Positions 12,806 through 24,124 of a stretch of 64,000 bases of DNA are shown here, piece after piece; positions within the stretch are counted from its first letter, which is position 1, and every line of letters starts with the position of its first letter. The DNA is from Phellopilus nigrolimitatus. Lineage: Eukaryota; Basidiomycota; Agaricomycetes; Hymenochaetales; Hymenochaetaceae. The DNA is taken from contig JAJOHG010000003.1 of assembly GCA_021029095.1 (NCBI GenBank), positions 124,001 to 188,000 on the forward strand, given 5' to 3'. Under the pieces are notes generated by a model. That model was not told the DNA's origin. It did no database searches and was given only the letters and a program-made list of their open reading frames with translations. The position numbers and the translations under genes are program-made.

Positions 12806-13799
12806 ATGCCTCCAGTGGTCGGGCTCACCTACGGTGAGCGTGCAGCGCGTCACGCAAACCCCGCTGCCAAAGCTCTCCTCGAGACTATGGAGCGCAAAAA
12901 GTCGAATCTATGCGTCAGCGTCGACGTCTCGAAGAAGGCTAGCTTTCTTGCTGTCGTGGACATCGTCGGTCCATTCGCATCGCTCATCAAGGCACTTGCT
13001 CCTCGCTCCTTGCTCTTGCGGTGTTAGACTAATGTTCTAACTTGTCCGCCATATGCACCCGACGTCTTGCCATCTCAGACCCATATAGACATCCTCGAGG
13101 ACTTCGACGAAGATCTCATCAAGCAGCTGAAAGAGCTTAGCGTGAAGCATGAATTCTTAATATTTGAGGATCGAAAGTTTGCTGACATCGGTATGTGCAT
13201 ACAGCCATCTCCATCGCTCATTTTGAAAAAGCTTACCCGTTTTTCAATCAGGGAACACGGTATCATTGCAATACTCCAGCGGTGTACATCGCATCGCCGC
13301 CTGGTCACATATCACCAACGCCCACCCCGTACCCGGTCCGTCTGTCGTCTCAGGGCTCGCCGTCGTCGGTCTCCCGCTAAACCGTGGGCTCCTTCTCCTC
13401 GCCGAGATGAGCACCCAAGGCGCGCTTGCACGTGGCGCATACACGGATGATGCCGTGCGCATCGCACGCGCTCGCCGCGACTTTGTCTTCGGCTTCATTG
13501 CGCAACGGCGCATGGAGGGCGTCGGGCTGTACCCGGGGGAGACCGTGGACGGCGAGGAGGACTTCGTGGTCCTCACGCCCGGTGTCGGGCTGGAGGCCAA
13601 GGGCGATGCGCTTGGCCAGCAGTACAAGACACCCCGCGAGGTCGTGCTTGAAGCAGGGTGCGATGTCATTATCGTTGGACGCGGTATCTATGGGAAAAGC
13701 GATGCAGTAGACATCATAACGGCACAGGCTCTGGCCGAACGTTATCGCAAAGAAGGCTGGCGCGCATACGAGGAACGGTTGAGGCTGCACAAGAGCTGA
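12806..13799 (+). CDS. URA3: Orotidine 5'-phosphate decarboxylase
   Basis: Last step of de novo UMP synthesis. The protein starts [20 protein letters not shown] and holds all OMPDC signatures: [17 protein letters not shown], the catalytic [11 protein letters not shown] (Lys of DRKF and flanking Asp), [18 protein letters not shown] and the phosphate-binding VGRGIYG. Intron 2 (13191-13251) is ordinary GT-AG. Intron 1 must join SLIK directly to THIDILEDF. The only phase-compatible cut is 12992-13078, which begins GC rather than GT and has a CTAAC branch-like motif; no GT donor nearby keeps the frame. The gene is commonly useful as an auxotrophic marker locus. It is head-to-head with PUS7 and tail-to-tail with PCF11. 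Confidence 0.95.
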
Positions 13800-14019
13800 T
13801 AGACGATTTTTTTCTAAATTCTTTCAGACCATCTAAAAAGTAATCTAGGGGGAAAAAAAATACGATGCTATTGCAGGTTATGGAATACAAATGCTAGTGA
13901 TGTCATGCCTAGTGTGTATGCCTAGTGTATACCTCCCGAGACTATCCTTTAAGATTAAAAACAAATATTAGAATGGGGTGATGTACACCTTCAAAGGCGA
14001 AGCCGACAGAGGAAAACGT

Positions 14020-16748
14020 CTACGCTGCAGGCATTGCGACCTTCTTCAATGGCGGAGTCCCCTCCACGCCATCCCCTCTCCGCACGCTTTCTCCTTCGGG
14101 TACTTCGTCCTCAGCTTTTCTTTTCGTTCCAGTGACCATTGCGGCGGAGGCTGCTGCTGCAAGCACTTGCACAGGAGAGGGAGACTTTGCCTTCATCTTC
14201 AGTGCTTTCTTGCTTGGAGTTCCGGGTACTGCGTGCTCAGGCGTTCCAGACCGACTTGACAATGCAGCGCCATCAGCGCGGAGCTTAGCAGAAGCGACCA
14301 TCTCAGCATGACACGTTGCATGGAATATCTACAAAGCTCTGTAAGTGTCCCAATCATTCATAACGCACAGCCGACATACCTTATCCTTGACTCGCACGGC
14401 GTTGTGCCACACCCACTCTTCGTCATCCTCTCGAAATTCGCTCTTCAAGCTTTCCTTACATACAGGACAATTGATGCTCTTCGCCTCGTCGCCAGGCGGG
14501 ACCATAACAACAGATGCACGAAGCGCAGCCTCGCGCTCTGCGGCCTCCTTCATGGCAGTGTCCCCAGCTTTGTTTCCGTTCGACGTCTCCCGCCCTTTAC
14601 CCTTCACATCGTAGAGCGGTTCGGATATCCAGTCCTTGTTACCCAAAAATCATTAGTTGAGCTTTTGGTATCAAAATATAAGAGTGGTAGGCTTACATCA
14701 ACGCTGATAAACCAGCTCCTGCTATGACCACGACCAATAGTTTCTTTAGCACGCTTGTTCTGACGGAAGTGCATATCGAGATGGTCCTGCATTTTCTTCC
14801 TCCCTACCGGTCCACCAGGGAAACGCAATGCACATTGTTTGCATTGTATCGGTAGCCGCTCATAGAGAGAAGCTATGTTCTGAGGACGTTGCCTGACGAA
14901 GTGAGTAAACAAGTTAGAGAGATTCTCGATTAGATGTATATAAATCATTGATCACCTCGCGATATCCGCTGTCGTTAACCGAATTTTAATTCCCAGGACA
15001 CTTCGAGCATATTTTCTTTGCGCTTCAACTTGCTCGTCCTCTAACTTCCTTTCCACTTTCGCCTTCATCATGTCAGGCGTCTCAGGAGCAGGTGGTGGGG
15101 TCTCCGCACTCAAACCGGCGCCCAAGGGCGTATTACCAGCACTCACAAGCCCTGCCTTTACGAGAGATTGAAAAAGATTCGAGATATTTGACACTGAGTT
15201 GGGCACGAGTGTTGCTGAGGAACTAGCTTGCGAATTTACTAGGCTGCCACCTGGATATACATTCAAGGGCGCTTGAAGAGCTGAAGGCTGACCATAGTGG
15301 GCAGTTGGAAGGACAGGAGACGTTCCATTGTATATAGATGGAGACGGAACTAAAGGCTGGGGCGGAGGCGGAGGAGGCGGAGGAGCTGAGGCAGTCTCAC
15401 GGCCCATTGCGCGGAGTTGCACAAGAATTTGCTGAAGTTCTTCCTGAGAAACGCCAAGTTCCACCATCCGACGGAGCTGAATTAAATGTAGACATATAAG
15501 TCTAGTCCTCGAGTACATGAAGCACAGCCCACGAACCTGGTGTAATACATTGACATGATTCTTTGACGCAGCATCGTAAGGATTGATATTGGTAGCCTGT
15601 TCTTTCAGAGCCAAGGTAACATCCAGTTCAGCTAGGACTTGCGACTTTGTTAACGGCGCGGTGTGGCCTTGACGGCGAGACGGCTGAATGACATAGTACA
15701 TTAATAACGGTAAACGATAAAATAAAATAAAAGAAGCCGTGACGTTACCTACATTTTCAATAGTAGAGGAAGAATCAGCTCCCCATACTTGACGTTCGAG
15801 CGAAACCTGAGGCGCCACGCCAAATAGTTCTCTTCCTGAAGGGGCACCCGTGCGCCACGTGACGAGCATCTCTTCCATCTTGCTACGAGTGGAAGGGTCG
15901 GCCTGTCCATACGTTTCAAGGAAAAGCGGAACGACAAAAGCAGAAAACTTCAAAGCGTAAGGATCATAGACATTCTTTGAGATCGCGTCGAGTACATAGA
16001 AAGCTGGCAACTTCATCCAAGCAGGGACCTAGACAAAGGGGAAATCCGAAACAAGCGCGTACGAATTAGTCAGCAAACTTTCCCATTTCCACGACGAAGA
16101 CCAGGTCAGAGGGCAAGCAGTGAAATCAAACTGAAGGACCGCACTTTGCAGCAGCAAAAGAACAAGTCAGACAGAACGCATGTTTAAGCACACGTCCTGG
16201 TGTCTGATGCACCGCAAGTGGTCTAAACAAAGACCTTTGGGTGCTCATCTTTTCTTAAACTACAACGGAAAAACCCTATCTACTAGTTACATCGCATACG
16301 TATCATACGTAGTTGCGCACCAGCATCAAGGACCCAGAAGCAGCTTGTCATACTCTCAACCGCATTTGCTCGAGGATATGAAAATAATAGCATGTTGTTT
16401 TACGAGAAAAAACGAATGGAGAGGAGGATATAAAGGGGGTATAGAAAAGACACTCACCCTGCGGATGTGAGCTTGCAAGCATTCGGCGACGATATCAGCA
16501 TAGCGCGTGTAGTTCTGGGCCATCATGGAAAGGTTCTGTATAATGGGGCGAGAATTAAGAGTGAGCTCGGACAAACGGGCAGCGTAGTCTCTCCGAAAGC
16601 TGCTCGGGTCTGAAAACTGAATGGGAAATGACGGCTGCGGATAGCCATACGATGGCATAGGTGGCGACACATGCTGTAGGTAGGTGTGTGGCGGCTGAGG
16701 ATAAGTGTGCGCGTACCCTTGCGGGGCAGGATGCTGATAGACCGACAT
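14020..16748 (-). CDS. PCF11: Pre-mRNA cleavage/polyadenylation and termination factor PCF11
   Basis: Component of cleavage factor IA; it binds the phosphorylated RNA polymerase II tail through an N-terminal CID and couples 3'-end processing to termination. The start at 16748 (MSVYQHPAPQGYAH) is followed by the CID: FRRDYAARLSELTLNSRPII, ARYADIV-like helices, MKLPAFYVLDAISKNVYDPY and VPLFLETYGQ. A polyproline block (eight prolines), a Ser/Ala-rich linker, QCKQCALRFPGG with following LDMHFRQNKRA (zinc-finger-like), a conserved DWISE segment, and a second Cys pair (NCPVCKES) follow, as in PCF11. The C-terminus ends VAMPAA with TAG at 14020-14022. An intron of more than 300 nt lies after the first exon (about 16020-16460). 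Confidence 0.9.
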
Positions 16749-17331
16749 GCTAGTGGCTGACGGGCACTCAACGGAGTATCAAGGGTGGCAGAACACAGAG
16801 GACTCAAAATGGCAGACGACTGCCTACGAAAACTACCCAAGGTCGGAAGAAACGGACAGAGAGCAAGGCGGACTGAATCTGACTCGCGCAACAACAAATC
16901 GTTCGATCTCGTTTTACAGTCACTGAGATAGACGATCACACGGAACGGAGGGGACGACGGATGGGGTGGGATGAGATGGTGGTGGTTCAAGGACAAGACG
17001 TGGAGCTGTGAAGGCCGTGACAGGTCTCAACATTCCCTTTTCAGGCTCCGCCGGCATCTCGGCACGTAGCTCTCACGCGCAAAAATTAAGCTTGCCACCA
17101 CGCGAATCGAAAGGACGACCTGTTACGAGCAGCCGGTCGGTGTAACATAGACAAAGTTGAGCTCACTGTCGCCGCCTCCGCCATCCTCAAGCAGCCGCCG
17201 CAAGACTAACAGTGAGTATTGCCATTCTCCAGCATGCTTGGACGTTCCGAGAGTGTTGCTGCTGTCGACACATGCTCGAAAACCTGGTCTTTCTGTGTTC
17301 GCTCGCAATGGATTGACCGTCCGCTTCACAG
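16749..17331. promoter_or_regulatory. Divergent promoter PCF11 / uL6 with a 5'-UTR intron
   Basis: The starts of PCF11 (minus) and the ribosomal protein gene (plus) diverge. On the plus side a donor at 17212 (gtgagtattg) and an acceptor ending at 17331 (cttcacag) flank a leader intron whose 3' splice site directly abuts the ATG at 17332. Leader introns of this kind are common in ribosomal protein genes. No other gene is seen. Confidence 0.5.
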
Positions 17332-18017
17332 ATGAGAGACGTCATTCAGACCGAAGAGCTCGACGTCCCCGAGGGTGTCACCGTCGAGGTCAAGTCTCGC
17401 CTAATCACCGTTACCGGGCCCCGCGGCACCCTGAAGAAGAATGTTAGGCATGTTCAGATGGATATACAGCTCATCCAGAGCAAGTCTGGCAAAGTCACTC
17501 TCGCTGTCTGGCAAGGCGCCAGGAAGCACAACGCTTGCCTCCGCACCATCCGTTCTCTCATCAACAACCTGGTCATCGGTGTGACCAAGGGCTTCCAGTA
17601 CAAGATGCGCACTGTCTACGCCCATTTTCCGATTAACTGTATTATCCAAGAGGGTGGTTCGTCTCTTGAGATCCGTAACTTCTTGGGCGAAAAGGTGCGA
17701 GTGCATTCGTTTTATGCGTGAGCGTCTAGTTAATCTCTCCTTGATTGCGCCAGGCTGTCCGTCACATCCAAATGCTCGAGGGTGTTACGATTGCCGAATC
17801 AAAAAATCAGAAGGATGAGCTCATCCTCGAGGGTACTGACATCCAGAATGTCTCTCAATCTGGTATGCGTGGTTCATCAGGTCTGTTCTCTTGTGTTTTT
17901 CTGACTCTTCCCACAGCTGCCTCTATCCAGGGGATCTGTCGTGTGCGCAACAAGGATATCCGAAAGTTCCTTGACGGCATCTACGTGTCGGAGCGGGGGA
18001 CTATTGAGACGGATTAA
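17332..18017 (+). CDS. RPL9: 60S ribosomal protein L9 (uL6)
   Basis: Large-subunit protein near the sarcin-ricin loop region. It starts [20 protein letters not shown] and continues [55 protein letters not shown], spliced to [13 protein letters not shown], then [20 protein letters not shown] and a terminal ETD. Introns lie at 17695-17753 and 17863-17916. The reconstructed length of about 190 residues is that of eukaryotic L9. The ATG directly after a leader intron is the only start that gives the conserved N-terminus. Confidence 0.97.
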
Positions 18018-18138
18018 TGCATGTCATTTTTATTTCACATTGCTTCTTTCATGCATTCTTTAGGCGTATGCTATGTTGACTATACTCTGTTCTCCGAGTG
18101 ATATGCAAGATTATTCGACAAGACCCAACTAGAAACAA

Positions 18139-19220
18139 TTATGGGACAAAGGGAATCTTCGTCCCCACCTTTTTCTTATACTGCACATAATCCTCGCCAA
18201 AGAATCGAATGAGCGCCGCCTCCTCCGCTGTTTATCAAATTCAGTGATACCCAAACGGCCGAAGCGCCAGAAAACTCACATCGAATCCGAATTGAGAAGA
18301 ACCGCCAGAGCAGTGCGCTGTACATGATGAAGGATACGGGATTCTGCAACACGAGCTGCGTGCCGAGTGCCCAGTAATAAAAGCCTGTATACGATGGATG
18401 GCGGAACCACCTGCACGCGTGGGTCACGCATTAGCGTTTGCCATCTGTGTTTGTGAAAAGACAAACGTACCCATACACTCCGTCCGTCACGAGTTCGTGG
18501 CGCTCAGCCTTTTTAACCGCGACTATGTGCGAGAAGTTTGTTGACGCGTGAATCATCGCGCATGAACGGAGTGCCTGGCCGATCAAAGTCACGATAATGC
18601 CTATAGAAGTCGTGTCGGTGAATATCATGAGATTATTGCGGGTCTGTGCTGGAGTGTTGCACGCACCAACTATCGAGACGAATGGGAAAGCTTTCCATGC
18701 AGGTCGGAAGTACAGGCCCAAAAAATACTCCGTTAGTGCCGTTCCATGCGCAATATGGTAGAGCATCCCGTTGTCGAGGAGGAATGCTTTGGATTAGAAT
18801 AGGAAACTTGAGCACGACTATTGAGCAACACGCGGTGAACGAAGAACTGACAATCAATACTACACTTTTCCCTGTTCCACCCCGCGGTAACGGCGAACTC
18901 GGCCCAGTGGAATGCACTCCACGCTGCGAGAAAGAAGCCGAGCTGGGATGTTGCCCACCACCATCCTTCTTGCACAGTTTGTGCCAGGCCACCCAGCTTT
19001 GAAAAGAAGAGCAAAACAGAGAAGAAGAACACCCCGCCAAGAAGAAAAGAAATTACAGAGACCGCGCAAGGTGTGTTCGGAATCGTGCCATGAGGCTGAG
19101 ACGGGCCAATGGGACGCATGTCGAGCGGGCCGTTTTCTTTGAGGCGAGCTTCGCGTCGTTCGAGACGCTCATCGAAGTCAGCGTTGAAGTCCGAGTCGCT
19201 GTGTCCGTCGTCAGAATTCA
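18139..19220 (-). CDS. STE14: Protein-S-isoprenylcysteine O-methyltransferase (ICMT)
   Basis: ER membrane enzyme that methylates the C-terminal prenylcysteine of CaaX proteins such as Ras, Rho and mating pheromones. Visible elements are a polar N-terminus (MNSDDGHSDSDFNADFDE), hydrophobic segments (VSVISFLLGGVFFFSVLLFF), FHWAEFAVTAGWN, LLDNGMLYHIAHG, FSHIVAVKKAERHELVTDGV, then the catalytic signature FRHPSYTGFYYWALGTQL and, after the last intron, RIRSEEAALIRFFGEDY and KKKVGTKIPFVP, the near-invariant ICMT ending. I prefer the start at 19220; the frame is open further upstream without an ATG. In basidiomycetes pheromone precursors are farnesylated and methylated, so this enzyme serves mating as well as general prenyl-protein maturation. 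Confidence 0.93.
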
Positions 19221-19377
19221 TCTCCTGGAGGTTAAGAGCGCCGGGTAGTAATATGTAAAGGGCGGCATGGTGGGACACTGCAAATAATATCAATTGAACA
19301 CTGTCACTTCATGCTTCTGTTCATCCATTGTATGCTTTTCACGACTTGCTAGTTACTTTGAGCGCCATTGTTCTGCC
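19221..19377. promoter_or_regulatory. Bidirectional promoter STE14 / MEF2
   Basis: About 157 bp separate the divergent start codons of STE14 and MEF2, so both promoters share this segment. Confidence 0.45.
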
Positions 19378-22076
19378 ATGCTATGGCAGCCTAGCGCGTG
19401 CAGGCGCACGCTATTGTCCTCTCAGAGTTTCTTTCGCGCAATTGTCTACCGAGCATCGGCGTGTAGCCAAACCAGGAGACTCGCGTCAACGCCCGCAAAA
19501 AGTAATACAAAAAATGAAGCTGAAAAGATACGCAACATTGCTGTAGTAGCACACATTGGTGGGACATCATGTTATTTTCTTCGACAGGTACGGGGCTAAC
19601 TCAGCACCAGACTCTGGCAAGACAACCCTCACAGAGTCTATTCTCTCGCGTTCCGGCTACCTCTCCTCTCCGGGGACTGTCGACACGGGATCTACGACAA
19701 CAGACTTCCTTCCTGCTGAACGGGAGCGCGGTATCACAATCCAGTCCGCGAGTATCCCCGTCTCGTGGGAGAAATGGTCATTCAACCTCGTCGACACCCC
19801 CGGACATGCGGACTTCGGCATGGAAGTTGAAAGCGCGAGCCGCGTCGTCGATGGCGCGGTTGTTCTCATAGATGCTGTTGAGGGCGTGGAGAGCCAGACG
19901 CAGGGAGTTTGGCGCCAGCTTGACAGGTAGGTGAAGTCCATCTCTAGTCTACTTTTTTATTATTACTCAACGCTTCACGAACGGTTCCTTCGGTCAGGTA
20001 TGGTGTGCCTTCACGCATTCTCTTTCTGAACAAGATGGATCGCACTGGTGCATCCTTCCTTGCATCGATGCGCTCACTTCTAAATTACCGTCTTCATGCT
20101 AAACCTATGGCAATCATGCTTCCTGTCGCGTCTTTCGATCCACAGGCCTACACATCCGCAGAGCCGGGAATTCAAGGAATTGTTGACCTTGTTCGCTGGG
20201 AGCTCTGGAAATGGGATGAGCAAGACCCGCGAACCGGAGACGGAGAAGCTGCATTTACGCAAACGCCGCTTCCCGTGCAGTTAGAGGAACTCGAGCAGAG
20301 CAAGCTCTTCCCTCCAGACCATCCGCTTTTGAAGGAACTTATCCCTGCCCGCATGGCACTTCTTGAGAATCTCTCAACGTTCTCAGATGACCTTCTCGAG
20401 ACGCTGGTCGGGCTCCCCGCCGACCCGTCAGCATACCTCTCCGTCAGAGCACAGAATATATTACCTGCACTTCGCGCTGCAACATTGCGGAATGAGGTTC
20501 TGCCAGTCCTATGTGGATCTGCTATGAGGCATATTGGAACGGACCTTGTCTTGGACTATGCAGGACTTCTCTTAGCTAGTCCGTTGGATATTCCAGGAGC
20601 TGTCACCCATGAAGGCTCTGGAGACGTGCAAATGCTAGCATGGAAAGTATCTTGGGATAAAAGGAGAGGATGGATGACTTTCGTCAGGATCTACTCAGGT
20701 AAGGATTTCTATAAATTTATTTCAAAATCAATCAATTAATCATACTTATATTTCGATTACAGGCACCCTCACCAGGCAGAGTACTCTTCTGAATGTAACG
20801 CGTAACCAGAAGGAAAAAGTCTCAAAATTGCTTCTTTTGCACGCCTCTCGACCCGAGGAAGTCGACAATCTCACTTTTGGCTCTATCGGTGTCATCCTTG
20901 GACTCAAGCACACACGCACTGGCGACACGCTAATCTCTTCCACTTCGCCCCACACAAGCCGTGCTGCGAAAACCCAGCAGCAGAACCAGGCTCCATCCGA
21001 TCCGCTCCGCGACATCACACCCCCGCCAGCTGTCATGTCTGCGTCTATCATCCCACAGTCAAATTCGGACCTGCAACCGGTTCAGGACGCGCTTCTGGCT
21101 CTTGCGCGCACAGACCCGTCTGCGCGCATCGAAGTTGTAGACGGCCAGCTGCTCGTGCACGGTCTCGGAGCGCTACACCTCGAGATCATCGAGGGCCGCT
21201 TGCGGGATGAGTGGGGTGTCGCCTTCGAGGCTGGCCGTCGACGCGTCACGTACCGCGAGGCATTCCCAGACGTCGATGAGATGCGAGTCGATGATCGTTG
21301 GAACACAGAGCTGCATGGCCGGAGCGTTGGTGTGCACATGACGTTCGACATACGCGCACTCCGAGAGGGAGAGGCAGGCGACGCGTTATGGGACGAGAAC
21401 GTCATTCTCACTAAGAAGGGACCGCCACTCCGGGCGCCGAATACCGAAGGTAGCATCAGTTCCCAGGATGCGCAGAACCCGTATGCACATATCGCGCAGG
21501 GCTTCGCGAGCACGCTCCTCTCCTCTCCGCACAGCGCGCTTCCCCTCTCCCGCACACGGATCCATGTGCGCAGCTTCTCTATCACTCCTATTGACGCGTC
21601 TCCTGCTGTGCTTGCGGGTGCGGCAAGCGTCATCTTGCGCCGCGCACTTCAGCGTGCGGGACTAGGTTCACTCATGGAGCCATACGTACGTCTTAAGGTC
21701 GTCGTCGGTGAAGAGCATATTGGGCGGGTCATCAAGGATTTGACGGAGCACGGCGGGGAGGTCTCGGACCTCAGTGGCCAGACTGGTGGGTCTAGCGACG
21801 GAGATGAGGGCGTCCCGTTCTACGGAGAATGGTGTCTACCTCCCCCCGAAGTGGATGTCACCCTCAGCTTTATCTGAGTCGGGATCTGGCAACATGGGCA
21901 CGAGTATAAAAAGAGCGATACATGCAGTCGCGCCATTGAGCCAGATGCTAGACTTCAATAACAGGCTGCGTGCGCTTTCGGGTGGCCATGGGACGTTCGA
22001 GATGGCAACTGAGGGTTTTCGGGCAGTAAGCGAACCTCGAAAAATGGAGATTTTAAGGGAAATTGGAAGGATTTAG
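19378..22076 (+). CDS. MEF2: Mitochondrial ribosome-releasing factor 2 / elongation factor G2
   Basis: GTPase that, with recycling factor, splits mitochondrial ribosomes. The N-terminus (MLWQPSACRRTLLSSQSFF) is a basic presequence. G motifs: IRNIAVVAHI joined by an intron to DSGKTTLTESIL (G1), then RERGITIQSA, LVDTPGHADFGMEVE and FLNKMDRTGASF. Domain II (GTLTRQSTLLN), domain IV (VEVVDG-type, LHGLGALHLEIIEGRLRDEW) and EPYVRLKVVVGEEHIG follow. The main frame stops at 21877, before domain V. Domain V is found in the +1 frame (VAPLSQMLDF, RALSGGHGTFEMA, to a stop at 22074-22076). The shift lies near 21815-21830. It is either a single-base error or lesion, or a very short intron (34-nt 21834-21867 or 67-nt 21761-21827 keep the frame). 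Confidence 0.88.
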
Positions 22077-22284
22077 GGAGCACATGGGTTATAGTATTTA
22101 ACAATATACAACAGCACGTCGGTCATACTTGGAAAGAAGTCGCAATCTCATCAGCATCTCCGCACAAAATACTTGCGTTCATCCCAGCAACTCCGTCCGT
22201 GTCGTTTCCCGACCACTGATCTGGAGCGGCCAGCTTCGTATCTGAGTGCGCAAGGTACATGTATATATGCGCGCACAAGGAACA

Positions 22285-23898
22285 TCACTGAATAATATTG
22301 CGCGTCTCGTCTGCATCTCCGTACAAGACATTTCCGTCAATCTCGTCATCCTCAGCGGCCCCACTCGCACGGTCTCCAGACACGTTATTGAGCACCTGAC
22401 TGAATGCAAGCATACCGAACCCATCATCGTCTTCAATTGTATCTTGCGCGTCGTCCATAGTGTTCAGTGACGAGAAGACGCTCGAGAAGCGCACAGGCGC
22501 GGGTGTTACGCTGCGATCTCGCTCGTCGAAGTCCGGCAAGAAGAGAGGCAGTGGCGTTTCGCCGCGCTCTTTTTCGTTTGCTCTAGACGCAAATTGAGAA
22601 GGAGCGATGCTCGGAAATCTACTCGGAAGCCTGCTAGGTTCTCGAGCGGAAGGAGTGGCCGACGCTGCTCGAGTAGCACTACTCGTGCGGACCTCGATGG
22701 TAGGATGAGGTGCAGGCCACGGCTCAACGACAACGCACAGGCATCGGTCGTGCATGCTCAACTCACGGAAGGCGAGTTGCAGACTGGGTTTCATTTTTTC
22801 CTCATCCTCGTCATCGTCAATGCCGATGTCCGGTTTTTTTCCTGAAAGAGAATCGGAGCGAGTTGCTGCTGCATCGCGCAGGATTGCAACGGGGTCCGGT
22901 GTTTCCTCTTGCTTGATCCTTGGAGAATTGCTATCTTCTTCATCCTGCATGTCCACATCTTCCTCGCGCCCAGTATCCCCGGGATTATCGTTGCTGTCCT
23001 CATCAGAATCGACCTGATAGCTTACTGTCTGAGTTTTCTTGCGTGACGATCTCCTCAGCGGGCCCCGACTAGGCTGCTCGTCGCTGCCAAAGTCACCCTC
23101 CAGGTCGGACAGAGGAGACTCATCTAACTCTTCTTCCGAGTCTGCGTTGCTTTCAGTAGCTTTTTCTTTCCCCTTCTTTCCGGACGATTGCTGTTGTTTT
23201 AAAAGCGTCCTTTTCTGCCGTGGGCGTTTGGCACCTTTCGCGGAAGGCCGGTCCTCCTGGACTTCAGTGGGACTTTCTCTGTATTTACGCTTCCCATGCG
23301 GCACATTCGACGGAATTGTGGGCTGAGCAGGATTGTTTAGCATGACATAATCTCTCGTCTGTACAGCGTAATTTTGGCGCGTCAATGATGCGGAGAACCA
23401 CATGTACACAGGGGCGAGGCGCTACCTTGAGAACGACAGTATGGGTGTCCGCTTTACGGAGGAAATACGCAAACTGGTAGTTTTCTGTAGCAAATATACC
23501 AAAGTTTTAATTCAGGCAAATTCTTGAACACGAAGTTCTACAGACAAACCTCCCCGGTGGACTTCGACTGTCCCTTTCTTCGCGTTTGTCGGTCCTCCGG
23601 GTCCGTAATGCGCGTACTTCTCTGCTTCGAGTTTCGGTCCAATTCTGGTGGATTTAAATTAAATTTGCTTGGTGAGGTTGGAGCATTACAGCACATACAA
23701 CGGTCTGAGGTCGGAAACCACAGACTTCAATGTTCTTTCCGACATCCAGTCCAGATGCCTCTCATCGAGGTAAAGCTTCATAAAGCACATTTTAGATCCA
23801 TATTTGATGGGACACCCATCTTATGTACTTACGTATAAGGGAAGAACATCGGTTGCCGATACTCGCAAATAAAAAGTGTTGCGTGCACGGAACGGCAT
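22285..23898 (-). CDS. Unknown nuclear-type protein with conserved N-terminal block and acidic tail
   Basis: I do not recognise a named family. Splicing gives MPFRARNTFYLRVSATDVLP, then LDERHLDWMSERTLKSVVSD, KLEAEKYAHYGPGGPTNAKK, GTVEVHRGENYQFAYFLRKA, HTVVLK and TRDYVML. That compact N-terminal region of roughly 100 residues reads like a folded, conserved domain. The rest is low complexity: basic blocks (GAKRPRQKRTLLKQQ, SGKKGKEKA) resembling nuclear localisation signals, an acidic Ser/Asp/Glu stretch (DSEEELDESPLSDLEGDFG), and a C-terminal acidic region (DDAQDTIEDDDGFGML). At least four short introns separate the N-terminal exons; the C-terminal part is one large exon. The arrangement suggests a chromatin- or transcription-associated protein, but that is inference. 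Confidence 0.65.
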
Positions 23899-24124
23899 GT
23901 CGAAGTCACGATATGAGAGTTAGAAGTATCGAGCGGCTAGCACAACGCGTCAATTAGACGCGTCGAAGAAAGCGTGATCACCAAACAAATAGCGACACCC
24001 AATAAAATTCTGATATTTGATTCTTGACGATCGTAAACATACGGAGTCTCAAGACTTGAGAGCACGAGGGGGAAAATACAAAATACACGCCTATTCGCTA
24101 AAACAAAAAGCTTTGTTACAACAA

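Noticed and set aside
21082..21633. 183-codon minus-strand frame inside MEF2
   Set aside because: Shadow frame of conserved EF-G coding sequence.
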